A stretch of DNA of 64,000 nucleotides, from assembly GCA_026706635.1 (NCBI GenBank), contig JAPOYJ010000022.1:1-64000 (forward strand). Direction: 5' to 3'. A program made the translations under genes and the position numbers. Of this stretch, positions 49,535-58,610 are shown one piece after another (the stretch's first letter is position 1; every line of letters begins with the position of its first letter). The notes under the pieces are model-generated. The model had not been told where the DNA came from. It did no database searches and saw only the letters and a program-made list of their open reading frames with translations. The DNA comes from Gemmatimonadota bacterium (GTDB lineage Bacteria; Gemmatimonadota; Gemmatimonadetes; Longimicrobiales; Gaopeijiaceae).

Positions 49535-50461
49535 ATGTCAGCCAAGAAGATCACCGTAGTCGGCGCCGGACATGTCGGGGAAGTCTGCGCACAGCGTCTG
49601 GCCGAGAAGGAGCTAGCCTCGGAGGTGGTGCTGCTCGACATCATCGAGGGCATCCCGCAGGGGAAGGGGCTCGACCAGTGGCAGAGCGCTCCCGTCGAGG
49701 GGTTCGACACGCGCGTCGTCGGCACCAACGACTACGGCCCGGCAGAGGGTTCCGACCTCTTCATCGTGACAGCCGGGATTGCCCGCAAGCCGGGAATGAG
49801 CCGCGACGACCTGCTCCGCACCAATGCCTCCATCGTGAGTTCGGTCGGCGAGGAGATCGCACGCGTGGCGCCCGAATCGATCGTGATAGTCGTCTCGAAT
49901 CCGCTCGACGTGATGGCGTACGTGATGAAGGAGACGACCGGGTTCCCCCGCGAGCGGGTCGTGGGGATGGCTGGCATCCTCGACACTGCGCGCTTCCGTG
50001 CCTTCATTGCGATGGAGCTGGATGTGAGCGTCGAGGACATCCAGGCGATGGTGCTGGGCGGCCACGGCGACACCATGGTACCGCTGGTCTCATTCACCTC
50101 GGTGAGCGGCATCCCGGTATCGCGGCTGATTCCGCCCGGGAGGCTCGACGCCATCATCGAGCGCACCCGAAACGGAGGTGCCGAGATCGTCGCGTGCCTG
50201 AAGACGGGGAGCGCCTACTACGCGCCTTCGGCGGCCGCGGTGCAGATGGCCGGGGCGATCGTCAGGAACAAGCGCCGGATTCTCCCCGCCGCAGCCTACC
50301 TCGAGGGGGAGTACGGGCAGGAGGGGATATACCTGGGCGTCCCCTGCAAGCTCGGCGCGGGGGGGCTGCACGAGGTCCTGGAGCTGGAGCTGGATGAGAG
50401 CGAGGCGGCCGCGCTGGCCAGGAGCGCCGAGCATGTGCGCTCCACGATCGGACGTCTGTAG
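49535..50461 (+). CDS. mdh: Malate dehydrogenase (LDH-like type)
   Basis: NAD-dependent malate/oxaloacetate interconversion in the TCA cycle. 308 residues. ITVVGAGHVGEVCAQRLA at the NAD site, ARKPGMSRDDLLRTN with the Arg residues that select malate, NPLDVMAYV, the catalytic-loop GGHGDTMVPLVS with its His, and the C-terminal helix. It is the LDH-like MDH class found in many non-proteobacteria. Convergent with dcd. Confidence 0.95.
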   Translation: MSAKKITVVGAGHVGEVCAQRLAEKELASEVVLLDIIEGIPQGKGLDQWQSAPVEGFDTRVVGTNDYGPAEGSDLFIVTAGIARKPGMSRDDLLRTNASIVSSVGEEIARVAPESIVIVVSNPLDVMAYVMKETTGFPRERVVGMAGILDTARFRAFIAMELDVSVEDIQAMVLGGHGDTMVPLVSFTSVSGIPVSRLIPPGRLDAIIERTRNGGAEIVACLKTGSAYYAPSAAAVQMAGAIVRNKRRILPAAAYLEGEYGQEGIYLGVPCKLGAGGLHEVLELELDESEAAALARSAEHVRSTIGRL

Positions 50462-50540
50462 CTGCCAGCCCGTGCGGCCCGCAGACGCACCCTCGCGGCA
50501 GGAGGGGCGCTGCGTCCCCGCTGGGCCGCGTAGCTGGCAG
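50461..50540 (+). repeat. CTAG element copy 10, eroded (between mdh and dcd)
   Basis: CTGCCAGCCCGTGCGGCCCGCAGACGCACCC, GGCAGGAGGGGCGCTGCGTCCCCGCTGGGC and TAGCTGGCAGCC (in parts) recall the tips and core block, but the hairpin and right end are degraded. It fills the gap between the convergent genes. No terminator hairpin with T run was seen. Confidence 0.5.
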
Positions 50541-50542
50541 CC

Positions 50543-51097
50543 TCAGGGCTTGGGGAGGGTGACCCCTACCTGGCCCTGGTACTTGCCCTGGCGGTCGGCG
50601 TACGCCACCAGCGGCGGCTCGTCACCCTCCAGAAAGACCAGCTGCGCGATCCCCTCGCCCCCGTAGATCCTGGCCGGAAGCGGGGTCGTGTTGGAGATCT
50701 CCAGCGTCAGGTAGCCCTCCCATGTCGGCTCGAGCGGGGTCACGTTGACGATGATGCCGCAGCGCGCGTAGGTGCTCTTTCCGACGCAGAGGACGAGGAC
50801 CTGGCGCGGGATGCGGAAGCGCTCCACGGTGCGCGCCAGGGCGAAGGAGTTGGGCGGGATGATGCAGCTTTCCCCCTTCACGTCGACGAAGGAGCGTTCG
50901 TCGAAGGCCTTGGGGTCCACGACCAGGTTGTGGACGTTGGTGAAGACCTTGAACTCCGGGGCGACGCGAATGTCGTAGCCGTAGGAGGAGAGGCCGTAGG
51001 AGATGCTCCCGCGCCGGACCTGGCTATCCTCGAAGGGCTCGATCATCCGGTGGCTGGTCGCCATCTCGCGAATCCAGCGGTCGCTCTTTACGGGCAT
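50543..51097 (-). CDS. dcd: dCTP deaminase
   Basis: Deaminates dCTP to dUTP for dTMP synthesis. 184 residues on the minus strand. [65 protein letters not shown] with the catalytic Glu, and the final GKYQGQVG are the Dcd/DUT-fold motifs (cited in part). The mono- versus bifunctional form (dCTP deaminase/dUTPase) cannot be told. Only intact minus-strand housekeeping gene in the window. Confidence 0.95.
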   Translation of the reverse strand: MPVKSDRWIREMATSHRMIEPFEDSQVRRGSISYGLSSYGYDIRVAPEFKVFTNVHNLVVDPKAFDERSFVDVKGESCIIPPNSFALARTVERFRIPRQVLVLCVGKSTYARCGIIVNVTPLEPTWEGYLTLEISNTTPLPARIYGGEGIAQLVFLEGDEPPLVAYADRQGKYQGQVGVTLPKP

Positions 51098-51526
51098 GCT
51101 AGGGTATTTCCGATCGATGGGGGGTGTGACGGTGGCACCGACGGGCGCGGCGTGCGGGGTCGGCGGGCGCGAAGATACGGGGATGGGACGACTTGCGCCA
51201 CGACTGTTGACACGGTGAATCCGAATCCGACATTATTAGAGTCTGTATCGCTGCTGTCGGCCCCCGGACCGTGTAGACGCCCGGGGTCGCGGGTCGGTGG
51301 CAACAAGCGGTGCGAACGCAGCATGGCGAAGCAGGGGACTGACCGCCCCTCACCCCCAGCCTAGGCACCCGGGTCGCGCGTCGCTGGGCGGCTTCCATCC
51401 GCCCTTCGGACGCCGGTCGCAGGGGCTCGGTGCGTCCGAGCCCTTCGGCTATTCTGGGGCGCAATGGGCCGGGGTACGGTGGCTGGGCCGGGTGCCCCGT
51501 GGGGCGAACACAAGGGGGGTTGGAAG
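51098..51526. other. Divergent dcd/infC intergenic region with long infC leader
   Basis: 429 bases. It holds the TTGACA promoter above, GC-rich sequence, and a perfect 8-bp hairpin GGGCTCGG-TGCGT-CCGAGCCC (51423-51443) followed by TTCGGCTATTCT. In many bacteria the infC-rpmI-rplT leader is regulated by L20 or attenuation. The hairpin is a candidate element but the match to a known leader was not tested. Confidence 0.5.
51207..51236 (+). promoter_or_regulatory. Likely promoter of infC-rpmI-rplT
   Basis: TTGACA 51207-51212 (6/6), 18-bp spacer, CATTAT 51231-51236 (4/6). Predicted start near 51243 gives a leader of about 285 bases before infC. Confidence 0.5.
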
Positions 51527-52057
51527 ATCGCAGAACGACGCGTCCGCGTGAACGAGCAGATCCGCATCAGCCCGATCCGGTTGATCGGGGAGGGCGGGGG
51601 CCAGATAGGGATTGTCTCTCTGGACGAGGGGCGTGCGCGGGCGGCGGCCGCTGGGCTCGATCTGGTCGAGGTGGCCCCCGACTCGAGACCGCCGGTCGTC
51701 CGCATGATGGACTACGGCAAGTACAAGTACAAGGCGGCGCGCGCCGCGCGCGAGGCTCGGCGCAAGCAGCACACGACTCAGATCAAGGAAGTGAAGTTCC
51801 GCCCCGGAATTGACGACCACGACTACGACTTCAAGTTGCGGCACGCGCGGCGGTTCCTCGAGGAGGGCAACAAGGTGAAGCTCACGATGATGTTCCGAGG
51901 ACGCCAGATAGCGCACCCGGAGCTGGGTCGTCAGGTGCTCCTGCGCGTTACCGGGGACCTCGCCGACTGCGGGAAGGTCGAGCAGTACCCCAACTTCGAG
52001 GGCCGCCAGATGTCGATGGCCCTATCGCCGCTTCGAAGAGCGGTCGCCACCGACTGA
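51527..52057 (+). CDS. infC: Translation initiation factor IF-3, probable AUC start
   Basis: Checks start-codon pairing and keeps subunits apart. From ATC 51527 it is 176 residues, the family length, beginning (M)AERRVRVNEQIRISPIRLIG. AAGGGGGG (51512-51519) sits seven bases before the ATC. The alternative ATG 51464 adds 21 residues unlike the family. In E. coli infC starts with AUU and IF3 represses its own non-standard start (established). YPNFEGRQMSMAL and the KEVKFRPGIDDHDYDFK linker are typical. Confidence 0.9.
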   Translation: MAERRVRVNEQIRISPIRLIGEGGGQIGIVSLDEGRARAAAAGLDLVEVAPDSRPPVVRMMDYGKYKYKAARAAREARRKQHTTQIKEVKFRPGIDDHDYDFKLRHARRFLEEGNKVKLTMMFRGRQIAHPELGRQVLLRVTGDLADCGKVEQYPNFEGRQMSMALSPLRRAVATD

Positions 52058-52105
52058 CGCCTCGCCGCCCTCCCTAACTCTCGACAGCAACTCCGGGGGA
52101 CATCC

Positions 52106-52303
52106 ATGCCGAAGATGAAATCTAGTCGCGGCGCCGCCAAGCGCTTCCGCACAACCGGCGGTGGGAAGCTGGTGCGGATGCGGGCCTACAAGTCGCACAT
52201 CCTGACCAAGAAGAAGCGGAAGCGGAAGCGTCGCCTGCGCTCGTCGACGACCGCTTCGAAGGCGGACGCGGCTAGGGTGCGGCGGATGCTGCCGGGTACG
52301 TAG
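52106..52303 (+). CDS. rpmI: Ribosomal protein L35 (bL35)
   Basis: Small basic 50S protein. 65 residues, [20 protein letters not shown], then [20 protein letters not shown] and the closing RRMLPGT. GGGGG about nine bases before the ATG. In the standard infC-rpmI-rplT operon. Confidence 0.96.
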   Translation: MPKMKSSRGAAKRFRTTGGGKLVRMRAYKSHILTKKKRKRKRRLRSSTTASKADAARVRRMLPGT

Positions 52304-52346
52304 ACGGGACAGGTAGAGCTGAGTTGCAGGGGAGAGGAGCTAGAAA

Positions 52347-52706
52347 ATGCCGCGCTCGACACGGGCCGTTGCGCGCAACAAGCGCAAGAAGAAGGTCCTC
52401 AGGGCCGCCAAGGGATACTTTGGGGGCCGCAAGAACCTCTACCGCGTCGCCAAGGACGCGGTCGAGAAGGGCTGGGAGCACGCCTACCGCGACCGGAGGA
52501 AGAAGAAGCGCAACTTCCGCCGGCTCTGGATCGCGCGCATCAACGCCGCCGCGCGTCAGAACGGCCTCTCGTACTCGCGCCTGATGAACGGGCTGCGGCT
52601 CGCGGGCGTCGAGCTGGACCGGAAGGCGCTCGCCGACCTCGCGGTGCGGAGCCCGGGTGCCTTCTCGACACTCGTCGACCAGGCCAAGTCCGCTCTCAAG
52701 GGGTAG
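52347..52706 (+). CDS. rplT: Ribosomal protein L20 (bL20)
   Basis: Binds 23S rRNA early and, in other bacteria, represses this operon. 119 residues: [60 protein letters not shown] and the C-terminal helical domain (cited in part). The stop TAG is followed at once by an element copy. Confidence 0.97.
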   Translation: MPRSTRAVARNKRKKKVLRAAKGYFGGRKNLYRVAKDAVEKGWEHAYRDRRKKKRNFRRLWIARINAAARQNGLSYSRLMNGLRLAGVELDRKALADLAVRSPGAFSTLVDQAKSALKG

Positions 52707-52923
52707 CCGCGGGGAGCGCTGCATCCCCGCTGGAACAGCTACACTCGCCCACCCACAGTGTAATGTACGCTTTACATAGTGTAATCCATGGTTTACAATG
52801 CCCGTGCCCTGGGATCCGCTCCGCACTCCTCCTTGGGCCGGTAGCGCTGCTACCAGCCCTTGCGGACCGCCAGCGCATCGCCACTCTCGGTACTCGCGCG
52901 AGACTGTCCACGGACTGCCTGGC
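52707..52923 (+). repeat. CTAG element copy 11 (rplT-pheS)
   Basis: About 217 bp. The left tip is lost. GGGGAGCGCTGCATCCCCGCTGG, the promoter/operator module (52759-52799), the CGGACCAATAGC-type hairpin in altered form (CCGGTAGC-GCT-GCTACCAG), and the right end CTCTCGGTACTCGCGCGAG then TGTCCACGGACTGCCTGG are visible (in parts). The hairpin arms changed together relative to copies 1, 3 and 4. Confidence 0.8.
52759..52799 (+). promoter_or_regulatory. Portable promoter/operator module in front of pheS-pheT
   Basis: TGTAA 52759, TTACA 52772, TGTAA 52780, TTACA 52793. Promoter reading: TTTACA 52771-52776, 17 bp, TACAAT 52794-52799; start near 52806, about 133 bases before pheS. Confidence 0.65.
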
Positions 52924-52938
52924 GCCCGGTAGCGCCCC

Positions 52939-53949
52939 TTGATCGACGAGGCGAGCAGACTCGAGGCCGACGCCCTGGCCGCGATCGCCCAGGCGGAGGA
53001 CCACGCGGAGCTGGAGCGAATTCGGACCCTCTACCTCGGCCGCCGGGACGGGCTGGTCTCGGAGCTGCTTCGCGGCCTGGGGCGCCTGAGCCCCGAGAAT
53101 CGTCCAGCTGCCGGAGCGGCCGCGAATGCGCTGAAGGTCGCGGTGGCAGCGGCGCTGGAGGGGCGCGGTGCCGAGCTCGAGGCGTCGGCCGCCTTGGCTC
53201 GTCCGACCGTGGATCTGACGCTGCCGCCGCGCCGCAGATGGCGGGGCTCGGTCCACCCGGTGAGCCGTGCAATCGCCGACGTCTGGGCAATCTTCCGCAG
53301 CCTTGGCTTCACCCGTGCGCGCGGCCCCGAGGTCGACACCGAGTGGTACAACTTCGTGGCGCTCAACACGCCCCTGGACCACCCCGCCGCCGACGAACAG
53401 GACACCCTCTACCTAGCCTCGGGCATGCTGCTTCGCAGCCACACCTCGCCGGTGCAGATCCGCACGATGGAGGAGTACACCCCCCCGATCCGCATCATCG
53501 CACCCGGCATGGTCTACCGCCGCGACAGCTACGACGCCACCCACACCCCCGCATTCGCGCAGATCGAGGGACTGGTCGTCGACGAGTCGGCCACATTCGT
53601 CGACCTGAAGGCGACGCTGGCCGAATTCGCCCGCCGCTTCTGGGGTCCGGCGGCGCAGGTGCGCTTCCGGCCCTCCTTCTTCCCCTTCACCGAGCCCTCG
53701 GCGGAGGTCGATGTGAAGCGGGTGATTGAGCACTCCGACGGGAGGCGGGAGGAGAAGGACTGGATCGAGATCATGGGGGCCGGGATGGTCGACCCGGCCG
53801 TGCTCGAAAATGTGGGATACGACCCGGAGCGCTACACCGGGTGGGCCTTCGGGATGGGACCGGCGAGGGTGGCGATGCTCAGGCATGGCGTGGCCGACCT
53901 CCGGACCTTCTACGAGAACGACATGCGCTTCCTGGCGCAGTTCGCATGA
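52939..53949 (+). CDS. pheS: Phenylalanyl-tRNA synthetase alpha subunit
   Basis: Catalytic subunit that charges tRNA-Phe. 336 residues from TTG 52939; the ribosome-binding site is weak and the start lies just behind the repeat. N-terminal coiled coil (tRNA-binding arm), then class II motifs: HPVSRAIADVWAIFRSLGF, GMVYRRDSYDATHTPAF, RFRPSFFPFTEPSAEVDV and GMGPARVAMLRHGVADLR. Overlaps pheT by four bases. Confidence 0.96.
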   Translation: MIDEASRLEADALAAIAQAEDHAELERIRTLYLGRRDGLVSELLRGLGRLSPENRPAAGAAANALKVAVAAALEGRGAELEASAALARPTVDLTLPPRRRWRGSVHPVSRAIADVWAIFRSLGFTRARGPEVDTEWYNFVALNTPLDHPAADEQDTLYLASGMLLRSHTSPVQIRTMEEYTPPIRIIAPGMVYRRDSYDATHTPAFAQIEGLVVDESATFVDLKATLAEFARRFWGPAAQVRFRPSFFPFTEPSAEVDVKRVIEHSDGRREEKDWIEIMGAGMVDPAVLENVGYDPERYTGWAFGMGPARVAMLRHGVADLRTFYENDMRFLAQFA

Positions 53950-56360
53950 AGGTCTCGTACCGGTGGGTGCGCGACGTGGCCCCCGGGCTCGAGCTGGCAC
54001 CGGCCGAGGCGGCCCAGCTCCTGGCGGCGCGGGGTGCTCCGGTGGAGGAGGCGATCGACCTGGGCGCTGGCCTCTGCGATCTGGTGGTCGGGAAGGTGCT
54101 CGAGGTGGGGCCGCACCCGGGTGCCGATCGGTTGCTGCTCTGCCAGGTGCTCGGTTCCGAGGGCCCGGTGCCGGTCGTCTGCGGTGCCCCCAACGTGCAG
54201 GCGGGAGCATACTACCCCTTCGCCTCGATCGGCGCAGCGGTCCCCGGTGGCCTGCGTATCGGCAGGAGGAAGATACGGGGAGTCTACAGCGAGGGGATGC
54301 TCTGCTCGGAGCGCGAGCTGGGGCTCGGCGAAGACCACGACGGGGTCATGGCGCTGAGTGGAGAGTTTGCGCCGGGGGAGCCGCTGGCAGCCGCGCTCGG
54401 CCTGGACGACACGCGCCTCGACATCGAGGTGACGCCCAACCGGGGCGACCTGCTCTCGCACATCGGGATAGCCCGGGAGCTGCACCCATCGGGACAGAGC
54501 TCGCTGCGGCTCCCGCCCTTCCCAGGCGATGCCGATCTCGACGGAGTCTCGACCGTCCGCGCCGGCGACAGCTACCAGTCGGCTGGCGTGCGGGTCGCCA
54601 TCGAGGACCCGGAGCTCTGCCCGCGCTACATGGCGGCCGTCCTCCGGGGCGTGGCGGTTGGACCGTCGCCCAGGTGGCTTGCCGACCGGCTCCGGGCGGC
54701 GGGGGCACGGCCAGTCTGCAATGTGGTCGACGCGACCAACTACGTAATGCTCGAGATCGGACAGCCCCTGCACGCATTCGACCTGTCGGCCCTCAGGAGC
54801 GGATCGATCGCGGCGGGACCAGCCCGGCACGGGGAGTCGATAGCCACCCTGGACGGCGAGGTGCGTTCGCTCCACGAGGGCATGCTCGTCATTCGCGACT
54901 CCGAGAGGCCCGTGGCCGTGGGGGGCGTGATTGGCGGAATTGACACGCAGGTCTCGGCCTCCACTGTGGACATCCTGCTGGAGTGCGCTCTCTTCGGCCC
55001 CGCCGGTGTGCGGGCGACGAGGAAGGGGCTCGGGATCTCCACCGACGCAAGCTACCGCTTCGAGCGCGGGGTCGATCCGACGATCACCGAGACCGCCATC
55101 CGGCGGGCGGCGGCGCTGGTGTTGGCGGTGGCGGGGGGCGAGATCGACGGTGGGATCGTGGACGTGAATCCGTCTCCGTGGCTCGCGCCGACCGTGGCTC
55201 TGCGCCCCTCCCGCGTTGGCCGCGTGCTGGGGGTCGGCTTCGCGCCCGCGGAGATCTCGGAGCTGCTGGCGCCACTCGGCTACGGGGTCGAGTCGGGCGG
55301 TGCCGACCAGCTTGACGTCTCGGTCCCGGGTCACCGGAGCTACGACACGCTGCGCGAGGTGGATCTGATCGAGGAGGTGGCGCGCATGCGCGGCTACGAC
55401 ACCTTCCCCGACGAGCTCTCGCGCTTCCTGCCCGGCACCGTGCCCGACCATCCGCTCTTTCGCCTCGAGGACGCGGTCCGGGCGGCGCTCGTCGCCGAGG
55501 GCCTGAGCGAGGCGCAGACGCCCGCCCTTGCCCCGCCCGAGCACGGCGATGTGCCGCTACGAAACCCGATGACGCGCGAGGAGAGCTTCCTGCGCCGCGA
55601 CCGGCTCTCCGGGCTGCTGGGCCACCTTGAGCGCAACCTGGCGCGGGGGGTGCGCGATGTCCGCCTCTTCGAGATCGGTGCTGCCTTCCGAGCGGCCGCC
55701 GGAGAGGGCGCCGCGCCGCGCGAGAGCGCTCGCGTTGCGGTCGCGATGACCGGCCGGACCGCCCCGCTGCACTGGTCGGGCATGGCGGAGGCCTTCGACC
55801 TATTCGACGCCGCCCGGGTGCTGGAGCTGATAGGGCGCGAGGCCTACGACGGCGCTCGGCTGCTGCCGGCACCGATCGGGAGCGCTCCACCGGCCTACCT
55901 GCCGGATCGGTGCCTGGCTCTGGTCGCTGGGGAGGCCGACCCGGTGGGGTGGGGCGGCGAGATCGACCCTGCGCCGCTGAATCTGCCCAGGTGGGCCGGG
56001 GCGGTGGTGGGAGCGGAGGTCGAGCTGCCCGAGTCGCCGTCCGTGCGGCCCGCCGTCGCCGTGCGCGAAGTGCCCGCCCACCCCGCCTCCGAACGCGACT
56101 TCGCCTTTGCGTTCCCCGCCGATGTGCCCGCCAGCGAGGTGATCGACGCAGCCCGCCGAGCGGCCGGGGAGTTGCTGGAGGCGCTCGAAGTCTTCGATCT
56201 TTACGAGGGGAGCGACCTGCCCGAGGGGACCCGGTCGCTCGCGATACGCCTGCGCTTTCGCTCGCTTGAGCGCACCCTTACGGAGCGCGAGGTGAGGGAA
56301 GCCTGTCGGCGGGTCCTCGGCAGGGTGAAGGAGGAGACCGGTGTCGAACCAAGAGGCTGA
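53946..56360 (+). CDS. pheT: Phenylalanyl-tRNA synthetase beta subunit
   Basis: Editing and tRNA-binding subunit. 804 residues from ATG 53946. EMAP-like tRNA-binding domain near residues 40-150 (VGKVLEVGPHPGADRLLLCQV), B3/B4 editing domain near 210-380, B5 domain, core class II-like domain, and C-terminal ferredoxin-fold anticodon-binding domain (HPASERDFAFAF to the end). Its last codons overlap the next gene by 20 bases. Confidence 0.97.
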   Translation: MKVSYRWVRDVAPGLELAPAEAAQLLAARGAPVEEAIDLGAGLCDLVVGKVLEVGPHPGADRLLLCQVLGSEGPVPVVCGAPNVQAGAYYPFASIGAAVPGGLRIGRRKIRGVYSEGMLCSERELGLGEDHDGVMALSGEFAPGEPLAAALGLDDTRLDIEVTPNRGDLLSHIGIARELHPSGQSSLRLPPFPGDADLDGVSTVRAGDSYQSAGVRVAIEDPELCPRYMAAVLRGVAVGPSPRWLADRLRAAGARPVCNVVDATNYVMLEIGQPLHAFDLSALRSGSIAAGPARHGESIATLDGEVRSLHEGMLVIRDSERPVAVGGVIGGIDTQVSASTVDILLECALFGPAGVRATRKGLGISTDASYRFERGVDPTITETAIRRAAALVLAVAGGEIDGGIVDVNPSPWLAPTVALRPSRVGRVLGVGFAPAEISELLAPLGYGVESGGADQLDVSVPGHRSYDTLREVDLIEEVARMRGYDTFPDELSRFLPGTVPDHPLFRLEDAVRAALVAEGLSEAQTPALAPPEHGDVPLRNPMTREESFLRRDRLSGLLGHLERNLARGVRDVRLFEIGAAFRAAAGEGAAPRESARVAVAMTGRTAPLHWSGMAEAFDLFDAARVLELIGREAYDGARLLPAPIGSAPPAYLPDRCLALVAGEADPVGWGGEIDPAPLNLPRWAGAVVGAEVELPESPSVRPAVAVREVPAHPASERDFAFAFPADVPASEVIDAARRAAGELLEALEVFDLYEGSDLPEGTRSLAIRLRFRSLERTLTEREVREACRRVLGRVKEETGVEPRG

Positions 56361-56658
56361 GGAGGCGGGGGGCGGCGTAGGTGCCGAGCTTCAGCTGCTC
56401 GAGGAGGTGATCGAGGACGCCATATCGGCGCTTGGAGAGGCCAGGGAGCGTGCCGAACAGGCTGAGCGCGACGCCTCGCGGAAGGCCAGCATGGTGTCCC
56501 GCCTAGTGGAGGGCGGGGTGTCGCCGGGGGAGCTGGCCCGACGGGTCGAAGAGCTAGAGGACGAGAACAAGGAGCTCCGCCGCCGAATCCTGAAGGGCCG
56601 CGCCAGCACCGACCGGATCATGGCTTCGGTGCGCTTTCTGGGAGAGCGCCTCCGGTGA
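56341..56658 (+). CDS. Small coiled-coil protein of unknown function
   Basis: 105 residues from GTG 56341. Almost entirely charged heptad-like helix (AELQLLEEVIEDAISALGEA, RRVEELEDENKELRRRILKG), ending ASVRFLGERLR. The position right before zapA and its size recall ZapB or SlyX-like coiled coils, but sequence alone does not prove that. Overlaps pheT by 20 bases and zapA by four. Confidence 0.7.
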   Translation: MSNQEAEEAGGGVGAELQLLEEVIEDAISALGEARERAEQAERDASRKASMVSRLVEGGVSPGELARRVEELEDENKELRRRILKGRASTDRIMASVRFLGERLR

Positions 56659-56942
56659 GCCAGTCGGGCACCGGGGGACGCAGGGTCGTCCGCGTCCGGA
56701 TCGCGGGCGAGGAGTACAAGCTTCGCACCGAGGCCGACCACGAGTACACGCTCCGGTGCGCCGAGCTCGTGGACGAACGGATGCGCGAGGCGGACGGGCA
56801 GGCGGACGCGGGCACCAGGGCGGCCGCTGTCATCGCCGCGCTCTCGCTCGCTGCCGACCTGCTGGAGCAGAGGGAGCGCGTGAGCACCGATGCGGAGCGG
56901 CTTGCCGCCCGCCTGAGTAGCGCCCTGGCAGTCCGTGGATAG
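56655..56942 (+). CDS. zapA: Cell-division protein ZapA
   Basis: Binds and bundles FtsZ. 95 residues from GTG 56655. VVRVRIAGEEYKLRTEADHEYTLRCAELVDERM (cited in part) is the ZapA beta-strand/helix start, followed by AALSLAADLLEQ helices. The C-terminal residues LAVRG and the TAG stop come from the tip of reversed CTAG-element copy 12, so the native tail was probably changed. Confidence 0.85.
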   Translation: MSQSGTGGRRVVRVRIAGEEYKLRTEADHEYTLRCAELVDERMREADGQADAGTRAAAVIAALSLAADLLEQRERVSTDAERLAARLSSALAVRG

Positions 56943-56990
56943 TCTCGCGCGAGCACCGAGACCGGCGAAGCGTCCCGCTGGCGGCAGGTC
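56925..56990 (-). repeat. CTAG element copy 12 (zapA-rny), reversed right end
   Basis: On the plus strand CTGGCAGTCCGTGGATAGTC then TCGCGCGAGCACCGAGACCGG and GGCGAAGCG..CCGCTGG, which is the right end of the element read backwards. No second tip or module. It overlaps the end of zapA and stops a few bases before rny. Confidence 0.75.
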
Positions 56991-56996
56991 TGGCTG

Positions 56997-58586
56997 ATGG
57001 AAGCGCTGACCGCCGCCCTCCTCGCTGCCTCGGTCGGAGCAGGGGTAGTCGGCTACCTGCTCGGGCGGGGCCGCGAGAGGGCCCGCCAGCTGAGGGAGAA
57101 GGAGGCCGCCCAGGACGAGGCGTCGCTGATTCGCAAGCGGGCCAAGGAGGAGGCCGAGGGGCTGCGGCGGAGCGCCGAGCTGCAGGCGAAGGAGACGAAG
57201 TTCCGGCTCCGCGAGAGCTGGGAGGAGGAGGAGGGCCGACGCCGCGAGGAGGTCGAGCGGGGCGAACGAAGGCTGCTGAAGCGGACTGAGGCGGCGGACC
57301 GCAAGTCGGACCAGCTGGACCGGCGGCGCGAGTCGCTCGACGAGCAAGCCCGAGCGGCTGAGGCGCGCCTGCAGGAGGTGAAGGGGCGCGAGGAGCAGGT
57401 GGCGCTGCAGGCCCGCGAGACGGAGGCCGCCCACGCAGAGGCCCGCGCCCGCCTAGAGGCGACGGCGGGGATGACCGCCGAAGAGGCCAGGGCGAGCCTC
57501 GTCGAGGAGCTGGAGGACGAGGCGAGGGCGGAGGCGGCAAGCATGCTCCGCGAGATCCGCGACGAGGCCCAGCGCACCGCCGACCGCGAGGCCGGGAGGA
57601 TCGTGGCGATCGCCATTCAGCGGATGGCAGCCGACGAGGCTGCGCAGCTCACGGTCTCGGTGGTGCAGCTGCCCTCGGACGAGATGAAGGGACGGATCAT
57701 CGGGCGCGAGGGGCGCAACATCCGCGCCTTCGAACAGGCGACGGGGATCGATGTGATCATCGACGATACGCCGGAAGCCGTCGTCCTCTCGGGCTACAAC
57801 CCCGTGCGCCGCGAGGTGGCGCGGGTCGCGCTGACCAAGCTCATCGAGGACGGCCGGATCCACCCCGGTCGCATCGAGGAGACGGTGGCGAGGAGCGTGG
57901 AGGAGGTCGACCAGGAGATGCGGGAGGCGGCCGAGGAGGTGCTCTACGAGCTCGGCGTTCACGGCCTCCACCCGGAGATCCTGAAGGTGCTCGGGAATCT
58001 CAAGTTCCGGACATCCTACGGACAGAACCAGCTGGCGCACGCCCGCGAGGTGGCCCTGCTGGCCGGTAACATGGCCGCCGAGATGGGAATGGACGTGAAG
58101 ATGGCCCGTCGTGCGGGGCTGCTGCACGATGTCGGCAAGGGGCTGACCCACGAGCAGGAGCTGAGCCATGTGGAGATCGGCTATCGGCTCTGCAAGCGAC
58201 ACGGCGAGTCGGAGGTGGTGCTGAACGCGATTCGGGCCCACCACGACGAGGAGCCGCACCGGTTCGCGGAGGCGTGGCTGGTGACGGCCGCCGACGCGAT
58301 CAGCGGGGCGCGCCCGGGAGCGCGGCGCGAGATGTTCGAAGGGTACGTGAAGCGCCTCGAGAAGCTGGAGGAGCTGGCAATGGAGCAGCCCGGGGTCGAG
58401 CGCTGCTTCGCGATCCAGGCGGGCCGCGAGCTGCGCGTGATGGTCGAACCGGAGGCCGTGGCGGACGAGGAGATGTCCAGGATCTCCGACACCGTCGCCC
58501 GACGGATCGAGAGCGAGCTGCAGTACCCGGGCCAGATCAAGGTCGTGGTGATTCGGGAGACCCGAGCGGTCGATTTCGCGCACTAG
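56997..58586 (+). CDS. rny: Ribonuclease Y
   Basis: Membrane-anchored endoribonuclease that starts mRNA decay. 529 residues. One N-terminal transmembrane helix (about residues 4-22), a long Glu/Arg-rich coiled coil to about 210, KH domain with GRIIGREGRNIRAFEQATGID near 230, and HD domain with HAREVALLAGNMA and LLHDVGKGLTHE (about 345-390). All hallmark residues are present. Confidence 0.95.
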   Translation: MEALTAALLAASVGAGVVGYLLGRGRERARQLREKEAAQDEASLIRKRAKEEAEGLRRSAELQAKETKFRLRESWEEEEGRRREEVERGERRLLKRTEAADRKSDQLDRRRESLDEQARAAEARLQEVKGREEQVALQARETEAAHAEARARLEATAGMTAEEARASLVEELEDEARAEAASMLREIRDEAQRTADREAGRIVAIAIQRMAADEAAQLTVSVVQLPSDEMKGRIIGREGRNIRAFEQATGIDVIIDDTPEAVVLSGYNPVRREVARVALTKLIEDGRIHPGRIEETVARSVEEVDQEMREAAEEVLYELGVHGLHPEILKVLGNLKFRTSYGQNQLAHAREVALLAGNMAAEMGMDVKMARRAGLLHDVGKGLTHEQELSHVEIGYRLCKRHGESEVVLNAIRAHHDEEPHRFAEAWLVTAADAISGARPGARREMFEGYVKRLEKLEELAMEQPGVERCFAIQAGRELRVMVEPEAVADEEMSRISDTVARRIESELQYPGQIKVVVIRETRAVDFAH

Positions 58587-58610
58587 CGCGCACGGGCGTA
58601 GCTTCTAGCC

